From: Paraburkholderia ferrariae NBRC 106233
GTDB taxonomy: Bacteria; Pseudomonadota; Gammaproteobacteria; Burkholderiales; Burkholderiaceae
NCBI RefSeq assembly: GCF_000685035.1
Contig: NZ_BAYB01000004.1
Coordinates: forward strand, 372,001 to 436,000
Direction of reading: 5' to 3'
Length of the DNA stretch: 64,000 nt
Below, piece by piece: positions 1 to 8,195 of this stretch. Under the pieces are notes generated by a model that did not search any database, was not told the DNA's origin, and was given only the letters and a program-made list of their open reading frames with translations. The translations under genes were made by a program, and so were the position numbers. Every line of letters starts with the position of its first letter. The first letter of the stretch is position 1.

Positions 1-788
1 TCGTCGCTGAACAGATCGCGGCGAACGTAGCCGCCTGCTGCTTCGTAGGAGGCAACGCCGACGAAGCGCACAAGCCGGCTGCGGCCCGCGTCGATCTCGG
101 CACGTGTGATGGCCTGCCGCAGATAGTTGGGCTGGCGCTGCCAGTCGTTCGCGTCGAACCAGATGTGTTCCTGCGTTTCGTGATCGTCAGCGAGCGCGAG
201 AGCCGCAAGCTGGTCGAGCGTGATCGCATCCTCGCGCAGCAGCGCGAGTAGCTTCGGTGATACGTTGGCGAGCTTCATGCGGCGCTTGACGGTGAGCGGC
301 GACGCGGAGAACAACGCGGCGATGTAATCGACGCTGCGCCCTTCCTCCGCCAGCATCCGGTACGCACGCAGCACGTCGAACGGGTCGAGTCCTTCGCGTT
401 CGCTGTTCTCGATCAGCGAAATGGCGAGGGCTTCTCCTTCGCTGACGATGCGCACCGGTACCGGATAGTCGGCAGCAATGTGCTTCTGTTCGAACAGCAG
501 GTCGAGCGCGGCCTCGCGGCGCTGGCCCGCGCAGACACCATAGCGGCGCTGCCTGCCGCGTCCGCCCTTCATTTCGTGAACGACGAGATTCTGCAAAAGG
601 CCCTTGGCGCGGATGCTGGTGGCAAGGGCTGGAATGCCGGACAGGGGTTGGGTGCGGGCGTTCAGTGGCGAGGGCCGCAGACTGCAATACGGCACGGTGA
701 TGACGGGCTGCTCGTTGCCGAAACTGGTTTCGAGCGGCGATGCGGTTTCGGGGGTTTCTACTACGGCGGTTTCAACTTGGGTTTGCAT
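1..788 (-). CDS. ParB/RepB/Spo0J-family partition-like protein, 3' end outside the window
   Basis: The minus-strand frame is open from an ATG at 788 to the window edge, so at least 262 codons are seen and the C terminus is missing. The translation has a ParB/sulfiredoxin-type N-terminal domain at about residues 30-125, with CAGQRREAAL and the ParB box SLIENSEREGLDPFD, followed by a KorB/HTH-like region (LFSASPLTVKRRMKLANVS) near residues 150-170. A GGAGT ribosome site lies about 5 bases before the ATG. Family members bind parS-like DNA and use CTP; orphan versions without an adjacent parA are common on plasmids and integrative elements. No parA is visible here, so a role in segregation is not shown. 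The DUF932 gene upstream in the same direction fits an accessory-element module. Confidence 0.85.
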   Translation of the reverse strand, partial: MQTQVETAVVETPETASPLETSFGNEQPVITVPYCSLRPSPLNARTQPLSGIPALATSIRAKGLLQNLVVHEMKGGRGRQRRYGVCAGQRREAALDLLFEQKHIAADYPVPVRIVSEGEALAISLIENSEREGLDPFDVLRAYRMLAEEGRSVDYIAALFSASPLTVKRRMKLANVSPKLLALLREDAITLDQLAALALADDHETQEHIWFDANDWQRQPNYLRQAITRAEIDAGRSRLVRFVGVASYEAAGGYVRRDLFSD

Positions 789-840
789 GACTGACTCCAG
801 AAGGTTGGAAAGAAGGTTCCGGGTCGATGTTGCAGGACGC

Positions 841-905
841 ATCAGGACTTGACCCGGAGAGGAGTCCTGATCGAATGGAAAGGGGCGGCGCAGAGAGTCC
901 GCCCC
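841..905. terminator. Two stem-loops between the DUF932 gene and parB-like gene
   Basis: There are two perfect inverted repeats: ATCAGGACT (841-849) with AGTCCTGAT (863-871), and GGGGCGG (882-888) with CCGCCCC (899-905). They lie just past the stop of the DUF932 gene and before the parB-like start, both read on the minus strand. Neither has a T-run, so this could be an attenuator, an mRNA-processing site or a protein-binding dyad rather than a simple terminator. Confidence 0.45.
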
Positions 906-913
906 GAAGGTGC

Positions 914-1747
914 TTATGCCTTCATCTGGCGCATCGCTTCTGCGAGCATCCACAGCGCGCGGTTGAGCTTCACGTTCTGGTCAATGCCGGTGATGGGACG
1001 GGTGGACATGGAGCGTCCGCTGCGTGAGCGTCCATGCAGCCCGCCCTTGGTGAGGTTTTCCTGGACCCTTTGAAACACTGTCCAGAGGTCGTCCCGGCGG
1101 TCCTCGAAGCGGCGCGGGGCAAGCAGGCTGCTTTCGGTGATGGGGGCGGGCGCGTCGGCGTCGGTCGGGTCGTAGCGCAGCGCGAGCGCGGAGCGCGCGA
1201 ACGCGTGCTGTTCGTCGCGCGCGAGCGTGAGGGCCTTCATGCCTTCCTTCTGCTCGCGGATCAGGTCGAAGCCGTCCAGTACGTCGAACGCGCCGTTGAT
1301 GACGTTCTGCACGATGTTGCCCTTGTGGGGGACGCGGATATCGCGCACGGTGTCCCCTGCGACCATGCCGTTCTGGCAGACAAAGCGGTAGGCACCAGCG
1401 AGCATCTGATAGCTGCTCGTGCCATCGTGCGAGTTGAGCAGGATGATCTCGTTGGCTTCTTCGCCGGTGATCTCGTCGGCGTGCCGCATGCGGATCATGT
1501 GCTTGGTGAATTCGCGGCGGTCGTCATGACGCACGCGTGTCTGGCAGACCATGAACGGCTGGAAGCCTTCGTTGCGCAGGCCGCGCAGCACATCGATGGT
1601 GGGAATGTAGGTGTAGCGTTCGGAGCGGCTTTCGTGTTTGCCGTCCGCGAAGATCGAAGGGGCAACATGGCGGATCTGGTCGTCCGACAGCGGCGAGTCG
1701 GAGCGGAGCATCGGGGAACCGTAACGGAAGGAGGAAGCGAGTTGCAT
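914..1747 (-). CDS. DUF932 domain-containing protein (phage/plasmid-type)
   Basis: This is a 277-residue protein starting MQLASSFRYG at 1747; the open frame extends further upstream but runs into the inverted-repeat region, so the inner ATG is preferred. The DUF932 core covers about residues 20-230, with RVRHDDRREFTKHMIRMRH, ILLNSHDGTSSYQMLAGAYRFVCQNGMV and a C-terminal segment ending in LNRALWMLAEAMRQM. DUF932 proteins are widespread on plasmids, phages and integrative elements. Some are annotated as LGT-type or plasmid maintenance proteins, but no biochemical function is established that I can rely on. The downstream same-strand neighbour is the parB-like gene, a pairing typical of mobile or plasmid backbones. 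Confidence 0.85.
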   Translation of the reverse strand: MQLASSFRYGSPMLRSDSPLSDDQIRHVAPSIFADGKHESRSERYTYIPTIDVLRGLRNEGFQPFMVCQTRVRHDDRREFTKHMIRMRHADEITGEEANEIILLNSHDGTSSYQMLAGAYRFVCQNGMVAGDTVRDIRVPHKGNIVQNVINGAFDVLDGFDLIREQKEGMKALTLARDEQHAFARSALALRYDPTDADAPAPITESSLLAPRRFEDRRDDLWTVFQRVQENLTKGGLHGRSRSGRSMSTRPITGIDQNVKLNRALWMLAEAMRQMKA

Positions 1748-1789
1748 GGCACTCTCCACAGCAAAAAGGTTGAGGGGTGTTGCGCTGAC

Positions 1790-2092
1790 CGGGCCCCAAG
1801 ATTCCGCCCGCCTCGTAGGGGTTGGGCTCGTCCCGGTGGAACCCGGGGTTGGCAGTACTGCCGCCAGTCCCCTGAGTTCGCGCCCGTGCGACTCAAGGAG
1901 CCGATGGCCGCCCGGTGTCAAGGAAAAAGGCGAGGGAGGGGTGCGGGCAACACGGTCCCTCGCCCCTTGACACCGGGCGGCCATCGGCTACGGTCGAGGG
2001 TGTCGGGCGGGAACTCAGGGGGCAGGCGGCTGCGAAGCTCCGGGTTTGAGCGGGATGAGCCGCCGCGCGGCGAGCGCGATCGTGGGGGCCGT
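1790..2092. repeat. Long imperfect inverted repeat (about 110-140 bp arms)
   Basis: The left arm (about 1790-1938) and the right arm (about 1955-2092) are imperfect reverse complements. The best-matched core is GATGGCCGCCCGGTGTCAAG at 1902-1921, which recurs in reverse complement near 1967-1986. Matching continues outward through CCTGAGTTC (left, 1871-1879) and GAACTCAGG (right, 2011-2019), and more weakly beyond. The spacer is only about 16 bases, so the arms could form a cruciform or a long RNA hairpin. It sits directly upstream of the DUF932 gene, so it may overlap that gene's promoter. Confidence 0.75.
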
Positions 2093-2120
2093 ATGCGGCC
2101 TCCACCTGACCAGGTCTTTC

Positions 2121-2163
2121 AGGGGTTGAGGGGTTGAGGGGTTGAGGGGTTGAGGGGTTGAGG
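2121..2163. repeat. AGGGGTTG octamer tandem repeat, five copies
   Basis: Five exact copies of AGGGGTTG run from 2121 to 2160 and then degrade into AGGGTCTTGAGGG. The G-runs spaced by short loops could form a G-quadruplex on the plus strand. The same motif appears once more near 1768-1777. It lies just outside the right arm of the long inverted repeat and outside any believable gene. Confidence 0.9.
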
Positions 2164-2582
2164 GTCTTGAGGGTTTTTGCGTCAAGGGATTGATGCCCGG
2201 CAGGGGCGAGACGCGGTCCGCGGCTCGACGCGAAGCGCGAAAGCCCTGGTCCCGGAGCGTTAGCGCAGGGAGGCGCCCTTTGCAGGAAGGATGATTCACG
2301 ACAGGCTGCTGGCGATGACGGCCAGCGTATCAGTTGCCCGCATAACAACGTAAGGAGGCACTGGCTAACCGGGGGCGTGCGCAGTCTCGCCCATGAGATG
2401 TGGTGTGTGCGATATGACGATGAATGACCCATCCGCGGACGCGCTGGCTGGTGATGATGGGTTCGCTGACGTGCATTGGCGCCGCCCCCGGCGCGAAACG
2501 TCGGCGCAGGGGGCGCCCCTGATCATGACGGAAGCGGTGTCTGCCGCATTGCGCGGGCGCCGTCTGCCATGCGCGCGCTTGC

Positions 2583-2588
2583 TACAAT
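2583..2588 (+). promoter_or_regulatory. Extended -10 element before the small unknown gene
   Basis: TGCTACAAT (2580-2588) matches an extended -10 box (TGnTACAAT) 29 bases before the ATG at 2617. No good -35 box is present at the usual distance, which is tolerated for extended -10 promoters. Confidence 0.3.
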
Positions 2589-2616
2589 GATGGCCCGGTC
2601 AAGCGATGACATAACG

Positions 2617-2901
2617 ATGCCTGTGCAGCCTGAGACTGAATCAACGGACGATATCGCGGGAGGGAACAAACCCCGTCGCCTGACACTTGCCAGCGCGCTC
2701 GCGCAGCGGGAGCGAACGAGTGCGTTTATCGGCTCACGCATTCATGTGGATGCGTTCGAACTCGAGGTGGTGGAGATCGGGCCTTATACGGATCAGGACG
2801 GAAAGGTCGTGACGTTCCTTGCGCGCCCGGCGGGGGATGCCTGCGTGCGGCCGGGCGAGATACTCAAGACCGCCTGGGGCACCTGCAAGGTCGTAATCTG
2901 A
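2617..2901 (+). CDS. Small hypothetical protein
   Basis: This is a 94-residue reading frame starting MPVQPETEST. I do not recognise the family. The N-terminal 25 residues are polar and probably disordered; the remainder (RLTLASALAQRERTSAFIGSRIHVDAFELEVVEIGPYTDQDGKVVTFLARP) alternates like a small beta-rich fold and ends in GEILKTAWGTCKVVI. There is no signal peptide or membrane segment. An extended -10 box precedes it. In-frame ATG codons further upstream (for example at 2587) are possible but give low-complexity Ala/Arg-rich extensions. The amino-acid composition looks coding, but the call is moderate. Confidence 0.5.
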   Translation: MPVQPETESTDDIAGGNKPRRLTLASALAQRERTSAFIGSRIHVDAFELEVVEIGPYTDQDGKVVTFLARPAGDACVRPGEILKTAWGTCKVVI

Positions 2902-3090
2902 CGTTTCAGACCGGGGGGTGCGAGATGCTGGCCGCGTGGCCAGGGTGTGTGATGTCCGGCCCGGCACTCGCGATCCAGGCGTCGACCGGAGACCGACCAG
3001 ATCGGGCCTCCCGCAGCCGGTCGCCGATGCCAGGAAATGCGCAACCGGCTGGTGGCCGGATTGGCGCTGGGCGCTGTATGACGCAGGGGC

Positions 3091-3402
3091 TCAGATGCTG
3101 CCTTCGCGCTCGATAACGAGAATACGGGCCTCGCCGCGCGGATGCGCGACGTGCTCGCAGCCCAGGCCGGCGAAAAAGACGTCACCGGCATGCAGGGTGG
3201 CGATCTGTTCCTCGCCCGCTTCGCGGTAATGCATGTCGACGGCTCCATCGAGAACGGCGAAGACCTCTTCGCCATCGTTCACATGCCATAGATACGGCTG
3301 GTCCGTCCAGTGCAGGCGCACGCTGATGCCCTGCATCGTCGCTATGTCGAGCGCACCCCATGCCCTGTCTGACGTGAACTCGCGACTGCGGATTATTTTC
3401 AC
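3091..3402 (-). CDS. Small single-domain cupin protein
   Basis: The 103-residue product is almost entirely one cupin barrel: HVNDGEEVFAVLDG (motif 1) and GDVFFAGLGCEHVAHP (motif 2) carry the His/Glu residues that usually bind a metal. I chose the GTG at 3402 because AGGAG lies 7 bases upstream; an ATG at 3435 would add eleven residues. Single-domain cupins of this size act as isomerases, small dioxygenases or ligand-binding proteins, and the substrate cannot be told from sequence. It is transcribed towards the left from beside the interrupted AraC gene and may belong to that regulon. Confidence 0.75.
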   Translation of the reverse strand: MKIIRSREFTSDRAWGALDIATMQGISVRLHWTDQPYLWHVNDGEEVFAVLDGAVDMHYREAGEEQIATLHAGDVFFAGLGCEHVAHPRGEARILVIEREGSI

Positions 3403-3511
3403 GGGTTGGCTCCTGACTGAAAAGATCCTGTCCATCGTAACCTGTGCACAGGCCCGTGCAGGCGCGCGCCTCGATGCCCGACCCGATCGGGATGGCGGTC
3501 CTTGCTGCGGC

Positions 3512-4306
3512 CTACGGGCGCCGCGCGCCGGACGTGCCTGCGAGCTGTGAGGGCGGAAAGCCCAGTGCGTGCCGGAACATGGTGGAGAAGGCCGGCGCAT
3601 TGGCATATCCAAGTTCGGCTGCGACCACATGCAGCGGAACGCCGCGGCCAATGAGGTCGATGGCGCGTGAGAGCCTGAGCTGCCGGCGCCAGATCGCGAA
3701 GCTGGTATTGAGTTCGCTCTGGAAAAGCCGGGCCAGCGTCCTGTCGCTTGCGCCCACGACGCGGGCCCAATCCTGGAGGGTGCGGTTTGAGCCCGGCTCC
3801 TCCATCATCGCCGCGCACAGCGCACGCAGGCGCCGCTCCGAGGGCAATGGCAGGCCCAGGGGCAGCGTGGGCGCTGCGCGAATTTCTTCGAGCAGCAACT
3901 GCATGGCGAGGGACCGGTGGCGGGGCGAAGTCTGCGTGCTATCTGCGAGCGATCCGGTGAGCACGCGCAGCAGGTCCGAAACTTCAATGACCGAGCACGC
4001 ATCGGGCGGCAACGGCGATGCGCCCGGCTCGATATAGAGGGTGTGAAACTCGACGTGTCCGAGCATCACTACCTGGTGATCGATGCCGGGCGGAATCCAC
4101 ACCGCGCGTCAGAGCGGCACGATCCACATCATGCCGGGCGCACTGACGCGGATGCTCCCGAGCCGGGTGCAGGCGAGCTGGCCCCAGGTGTGCCGGTGCC
4201 ACTCGATGATGCCGTCCGCGGGTGGCAGGCGCAGATGCGCCATGACCGGCTCCTTGGGGGCGGGCACTCTCTTGGGCTGCGGATCCCATGCATTGCGTCG
4301 TGGCAT
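3512..4306 (-). pseudogene. AraC-family regulator interrupted by an in-frame TGA
   Basis: The same reading frame encodes an N-terminal cupin-like AraC sensor domain (MPRRNAWDPQ..., containing IIEWHRHTWGQLACTRLG) and, after one stop, the rest of the sensor (AVWIPPGIDHQVVMLG) and a complete double helix-turn-helix domain (RTLQDWARVVGASDRTLARLF through GYANAPAFSTMFRHALGFPPSQ). The stop is codon 66, TGA at 4109-4111, between IVPL and RAVW where family members read through. No frame change is needed. One C-to-T change from CGA (Arg) explains it. It diverges from the truncated DASS transporter at 4363 and may have regulated it. Without readthrough it makes only a 65-residue fragment. Confidence 0.85.
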
Positions 4307-4362
4307 GTTTTCGTAAGAAGATGTCCGGCAGTCGAATCATCGCCATTGTACGACTGCCTATG

Positions 4363-4926
4363 ATGAAAGCAGTTTCGCAGGCAGACGATGATGTGGAGAC
4401 GACAGTGGGTGAACTGAAGGCAGCCAGGGTCGACGTAAAGCGGCCCGCGCGCAAACCCTGGCGCCGGTCGGTGCATGCGCGTTACGGGGAGCAGATCGGT
4501 ACGGGCCTGCTGATCCTGTGGGTGGCGGCACTCATCCCGACGCGCTACGTACCGCTCATCCGGGGCTACCCGGTGGCCATGTCCCAGGCGGCGATCCTCG
4601 TGTTCTTCACGGTCTGTTCATGGGCGCTTGGGCTGCTGAAAGAGCCCGTGACCACACTGCTGTTTTTCCTCTTCGCGATGCTGTTCAGTGTCGAGCCGGC
4701 GCAGACCGTCTTCGCGGGGTTTTCGTCTCCCGCCTGGTGGCTGGTGTTCGGCGGCGCGATAACCGGCGTGGCGGTGCGCGTGACAGGGCTCGCGGGCCGT
4801 TTCAGCAATTTCCTGCTGGCCGCGAGGATCGACACATACGGCCACCATGTTGCCGCGGTCGCGCTGGGTGCCATCGCTCTGGCGTTCGTGATGCTATCGA
4901 CGACGGGCCGGGTCCTGCTGCTCAAG
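4363..4926 (+). pseudogene. DASS/SLC13-type anion transporter, 3' part deleted
   Basis: A plausible start is the second of two tandem ATGs at 4360 and 4363 (MKAVSQADDDVETT). The product has at least four hydrophobic segments: IGTGLLILWVAALIPT, MSQAAILVFFTVCSWALG, VTTLLFFLFAMLFS and the family motif around WLVFGGAITGVAVRVTGL, then [20 protein letters not shown] family proteins are about 470-500 residues; similarity here ends after about 185, where LLLLP would continue. The next bases belong to a styrene monooxygenase fragment. The junction is near 4920-4934 and shows no insertion sequence. The original protein probably imported di- or tricarboxylates with sodium. Confidence 0.8.
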
Positions 4927-4933
4927 CGCATAT

Positions 4934-5398
4934 TTGCCAGTCAGCACACCGACGGTTCGAACCACGCACATGGCGCTTGGCGACGGCAAGATGGCGCTCG
5001 CGCTTGGTGACGTGCCTGCCACCGTTGACCCGGTGCTCGGTCAGGGTGCCAACATGGCTTCCCATGCAGCCTGGATTGTCGGCGAAGAGATCGTCCGCCA
5101 GGACGTGTTTGACGAGCGCTTTTGCGAGCACGTCAACATGCGGCGCCAGGATCGGGTGCTGAGCGCAACCCGCTGGACCAACTTCATGCTTACGAACCTC
5201 CGACTTCTTCCGGCGGAGTTGCAACAATTCATTTTCAACCTGTACCAGCATCGCGAGCTCGCAGACGAATTCACCGACAATTTCAATTATCCGGAACGTC
5301 AATGGGACTGCTTTTCCAGTCCGCAGCGGATGGCAGCATGGTGCGAACGACCGAAAGCGGGAGAGCAGAACGCGACGTCGGCTCCCATTGCGGCATAG
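4934..5398 (+). pseudogene. styA: C-terminal fragment of a StyA-type flavin monooxygenase
   Basis: About 150 residues match the C-terminal third of FAD-dependent styrene/indole monooxygenases (usual length about 410-420). The recognisable part is [35 protein letters not shown], which contains the GD flavin-ribose motif and the DPVLGQGAN stretch, followed by an all-helical tail ending in a normal stop. The N-terminal FAD-binding GxGxxG half is missing, replaced by the transporter fragment. The next gene is a StyB-like flavin reductase fragment, which supports identification as a decayed styAB operon. No function is expected. Confidence 0.75.
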
Positions 5399-5493
5399 AA
5401 GTGCGGTCTCAATGACCGCGTGTCGGGGATGTTCGCCACGTGGCGGTGGCGATCCTGTCTGAGCAGAAGAGTGACAAGCATGTAGGACTACAA

Positions 5494-5888
5494 ATGGATT
5501 TGATGGAAGAGCAACCTACCCAAGCGGAGATCGATGCGCGAACAAAGTTCCGTAGGGCGGTGTCCCTATTTGCCATCGGCATCGCCGTTGTCACAGTCGA
5601 AGGTGAGCAGGTGGGCAGCGTGCATGGCATGACGATAAACAGTTTCACATCAATCAGCCTGGACCCGCCGACGCTCATGATCTCGCTGAAGCCGGGCCGG
5701 ACCCATCGCCTCATAAGCGAACACGGGCGCTACGGCGTAAGCATCCTGCATGACGGGCAGGAAGGGAAATCGGCCCAGTTCAGCGGTCGACCGTCTGCGG
5801 ATCTGATGCCGGAGTTCGAAGTTCGCAGCCACGTACCGATGCTCCGCTCAAGCCTGGCCAGGTTCGCCTGCGAAGTCACCGGGAGGGT
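5494..5888 (+). pseudogene. styB: StyB-type flavin reductase, 3' truncated
   Basis: The frame from MDLMEEQPTQ (5494) encodes the flavin reductase-like fold: FRRAVSLFAIGIAVVTV, VHGMTINSFTSISLDPPTLMISL, and GVSILHDGQEGKSAQFSGR. StyB-type NADH:FAD reductases are about 165-185 residues and end with a VDxH region; here similarity stops after LARFACEVTGR and the frame runs on into unrelated sequence to a stop at 5940. At 5889 a different frame picks up an aldehyde dehydrogenase C terminus. The missing end would abolish or impair NADH binding. Upstream is the styA fragment in the natural styAB order. Confidence 0.75.
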
Positions 5889-6101
5889 GGCCTCGGCGCA
5901 AGTGTCTGGACAAATGATCTCTCCGCGGCTCTGTCACTGACCGACTCCATCGAGGCAGGAACGGTCTGGATCAATACCCACAATATGGTCGATCCAAACC
6001 TGCCGTTTGGCGGATCCAAGAGTTCGGGTATTGGTTGGGAGCATGGTGCCGCGGCGATTGATGCCTACACAACGCCGAAGTCCATCTCTATCGCGTATTG
6101 A
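5889..6101 (+). pseudogene. C-terminal fragment of an aldehyde dehydrogenase (StyD/FeaB-like)
   Basis: The frame GLGASVWTNDLSAALSLTDS through NLPFGGSKSSGIGWEHG to SISIAY-stop is the last 70 residues of an NAD-dependent aldehyde dehydrogenase. The VWINTHN and PFGGxKxSGIG motifs are those of phenylacetaldehyde dehydrogenases. About 420 N-terminal residues, including the catalytic Cys and Glu, are missing. SGIGWEHG has Trp where Arg is usual. As styD (phenylacetaldehyde dehydrogenase) follows styABC in styrene operons, this is probably the end of the same decayed operon, with styC and most of styD deleted. Confidence 0.75.
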
Positions 6102-6182
6102 AAGCAGGGAGGCGGGCACCTAACCTGTGCCCGAGTAGTAACAGCATAAAAGTCAAAAAAAGATCCAAGGAGACAGAAGGTA

Positions 6183-6878
6183 ATCTTTCCAACAGTCAGG
6201 TTTTCGATAGGTAAAACTGTCTATTCATTAGCAATACTTATGATGTCATATAATGCCGCCAACGCACAGAGCGTTCTGACGACGCCAACCACGCAGGATG
6301 ACAGTCATTGGTGGATTCGTGCCGGGGCTGCCTGGATTGCGTTCAATGCGAACGCCGATCTGAAGGCTGGTGGCTAGCCCGTACCAGGCGCGAATGCAGA
6401 CGTGAAGAACAATGCGGCATTTCTCACGGAACTTGGCTACCGAATTACGCCAGGCGTGTCTTTGGGACTCACCGTGGGCGTGCCGTCTACAACGACATTG
6501 ACGGGGACAGGAACCGTGGCGAGCCCAGGGACCATCGGGAAAGTGAAGTACGCCCCGGCCACATTGACGCTTCAGTACGAGTTCCAGGGGCTTGCGCGCT
6601 ACAACCTTTATCCATACATCGGCGCCGGCGTGACATATCTGAAGATATTCAACACGACGGACGGCTCCGTCACCGATTTTCAGGCACGCAACGCGTGGGG
6701 TGGACTGGGGCAGGTCGGCCTCGAGTACCGGATAACGAAACACATCGGGGTCTTCGTCGACGTGAAGAAATTCATCGCGCGCACCAGTGCAACGGGGTAT
6801 CTCGGCCCGGCGCCTGTTGATGCGGCAGTCCGTCTTGATCCCCTCGTCACCCAGGCTGGCATCGCATTTCGCTTCTAG
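6183..6878 (+). pseudogene. OmpW-family outer-membrane protein with in-frame TAG
   Basis: The frame encodes a signal-peptide-like segment (GKTVYSLAILMMSYNAANA, cut before QSVL) and an eight-strand OmpW barrel: HWWIRAGAAWIAFNANA, FLTELGYRITPGVSLGLTVGVP, LTLQYEF, NLYPYIGAGVTYLKIF, QVGLEYRITKHIGVFVDVKKF, ending in the barrel signature GIAFRF. Codon 65 is TAG at 6375-6377 (LKAGG-stop-PVPG), where Gln would be expected. AAGGAG at 6167-6172 sits before an ATC at 6183, not ATG; the first in-frame ATG (6240) lies inside the signal peptide. Both defects point to loss. OmpW proteins let small hydrophobic compounds cross the outer membrane, which fits the styrene remnants upstream. Confidence 0.8.
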
Positions 6879-7142
6879 ACGCGCTCTATCGGTCGATACC
6901 GAACAGTTCGACGGGATGCCCTGGAGGGTGGGGACTTCCAGTCGGGCGATAAAACTTTTCAACGTGCCGCACTTGCCTTCGCGAAAAGCGGGAGCCGGAG
7001 AGAGGTCTGGGACTTGCTCCGTGATCACGGTCGGGCGGCCTTTTTGCGGATCTATCGAGCGCGGCCCCAGACAGCATGGATTTAAGTTTAGTTTGCGTCA
7101 GCACGGGGAAGCAGAATGGCAACTGGCAGAGAAGTGATGCCT

Positions 7143-8039
7143 CTATTCGCGAAAGAGTTGGCCGATGGTCGCTCGAAACCAGCTCAAGGATGGGTCGCGA
7201 GAATAGCGTTCGTGCCAATGTTGCATGACCCGGTAAGTGGGCACCGCGAACGGCAGTTCAATCAATTTGATCGGCGTGTTCTCGGCGACGATACGTGCAA
7301 ATCGCTCCGGGACGATCGCGAGATATTCGGTGCTTGCGATATTCGAGACGACGCCCAGAAAATTCGGGATACGCAGCCCGACCTTCCGTCTGATGTTGTT
7401 GCGCTCCAGCGTTTCCTCAACAATTACGTGCCCTGTTCCCTGCGTGGCAACAATCAGATGCGATTCACGCTCGAACTCTTCGAGCGTGACGCTGTTTTCG
7501 CGAAGGCGCGGGTGGTCGCGATTTACGATGCAGACGAATCTATCGGTAAAGAGTTGCTGTTGATACATGCCTGCATCCAGCTGCGACAAAAAGCCTATCG
7601 CAAGATCGATTTCACCTGCCTCCAGTTGGTGAGCTGTGTGTTCGGAGGTGTAACTGAGATCAATGCGAACACTGGGTGCAACTTCCCGAAGATGAGCAAG
7701 CAGGCGCGGCATCATCACCCGCTGACCTATGTCCGTCATACATAACCCGAACATACGATTCGACGTAAGCGGATCGAAGGTGGTGCGATGCAATAAAGTG
7801 AGCTTCAACGCTGACATGGCCTCGCGAATGGGACCCACTATGTCGTCGGCAAGACGCGTCGGCTGCATTCCTTCAGAAGTTCGGACAAACAGCGGGTCGT
7901 TGTAGTGCCTCCGGAATTTGGCAAGCGCCATGCTTACCGCCGATTGCCCCAGATCCAGGTTCTCCGCGGCCCGCGAAACGCTGGCCGTTCGATAGACCTC
8001 GTCAAACACCATCAAGCTCTTCAGGTCGAGATTGTCCAC
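7143..8039 (-). CDS. LysR-family regulator of the 3-hydroxybenzoate/gentisate genes
   Basis: This is a 298-residue LysR protein of the NahR/NagR/DntR type: N-terminal helix-turn-helix at residues 10-65 (VFDEVYRTASVSRAAENLDLGQSAVSMALAKFRRH), then a substrate-binding domain. I chose the GTG at 8039 because GGAG is 6 bases upstream; a TTG at 8057 would add six residues and place the ribosome site inside the gene. NahR-like regulators respond to salicylate or related hydroxybenzoates. It diverges from the monooxygenase at 8196, with a dyad in between that fits a LysR site. Activation of the 8.2-13.7 kb operon by a hydroxybenzoate is the likely role, by inference. Confidence 0.9.
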   Translation of the reverse strand: MDNLDLKSLMVFDEVYRTASVSRAAENLDLGQSAVSMALAKFRRHYNDPLFVRTSEGMQPTRLADDIVGPIREAMSALKLTLLHRTTFDPLTSNRMFGLCMTDIGQRVMMPRLLAHLREVAPSVRIDLSYTSEHTAHQLEAGEIDLAIGFLSQLDAGMYQQQLFTDRFVCIVNRDHPRLRENSVTLEEFERESHLIVATQGTGHVIVEETLERNNIRRKVGLRIPNFLGVVSNIASTEYLAIVPERFARIVAENTPIKLIELPFAVPTYRVMQHWHERYSRDPSLSWFRATIGQLFRE

Positions 8040-8074
8040 CTCTGTCTCCTTTATCAATTTGTTTGACGATGCCT

Positions 8075-8098
8075 ATCAATTGTTACATATAGATTGAT
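8075..8098. promoter_or_regulatory. Candidate LysR operator in the divergent promoter
   Basis: ATCAAT (8075-8080) and ATTGAT (8093-8098) form a perfect inverted repeat separated by 12 bases, in the spacing and AT-rich style of LysR recognition sites. A further ATCAAT is at 8053-8058. The site lies between the divergent LysR start (8039) and the monooxygenase start (8196). Confidence 0.5.
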
Positions 8099-8195
8099 GG
8101 TCCGCGAGTCCCTAGAATCGACAACGTTGTGAAGGCTCACCGAACCTGGGGGCGTTCAGACGCATTCATGTACTTGCAGATAAGTCGGAGGAGAC

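Noticed and set aside
1034..2137. 367-residue plus-strand open frame opposite the DUF932 gene
   Set aside because: It is antisense to a well-supported gene, has high-GC shadow composition and runs into the inverted repeat; no family motif is seen.
2121..2163. CRISPR-like array
   Set aside because: The units are 8 bases with no spacers and no cas genes are nearby.
1893..2432. Minus-strand frame with NPSTPQPL repeats
   Set aside because: The repeats are just the translation of the AGGGGTTG tandem array; no domain or ribosome site supports a protein.
4109..4111. Selenocysteine or recoding at the TGA in the AraC gene
   Set aside because: No SECIS-like hairpin is obvious and AraC proteins have no selenocysteine at this position; a point mutation is simpler.
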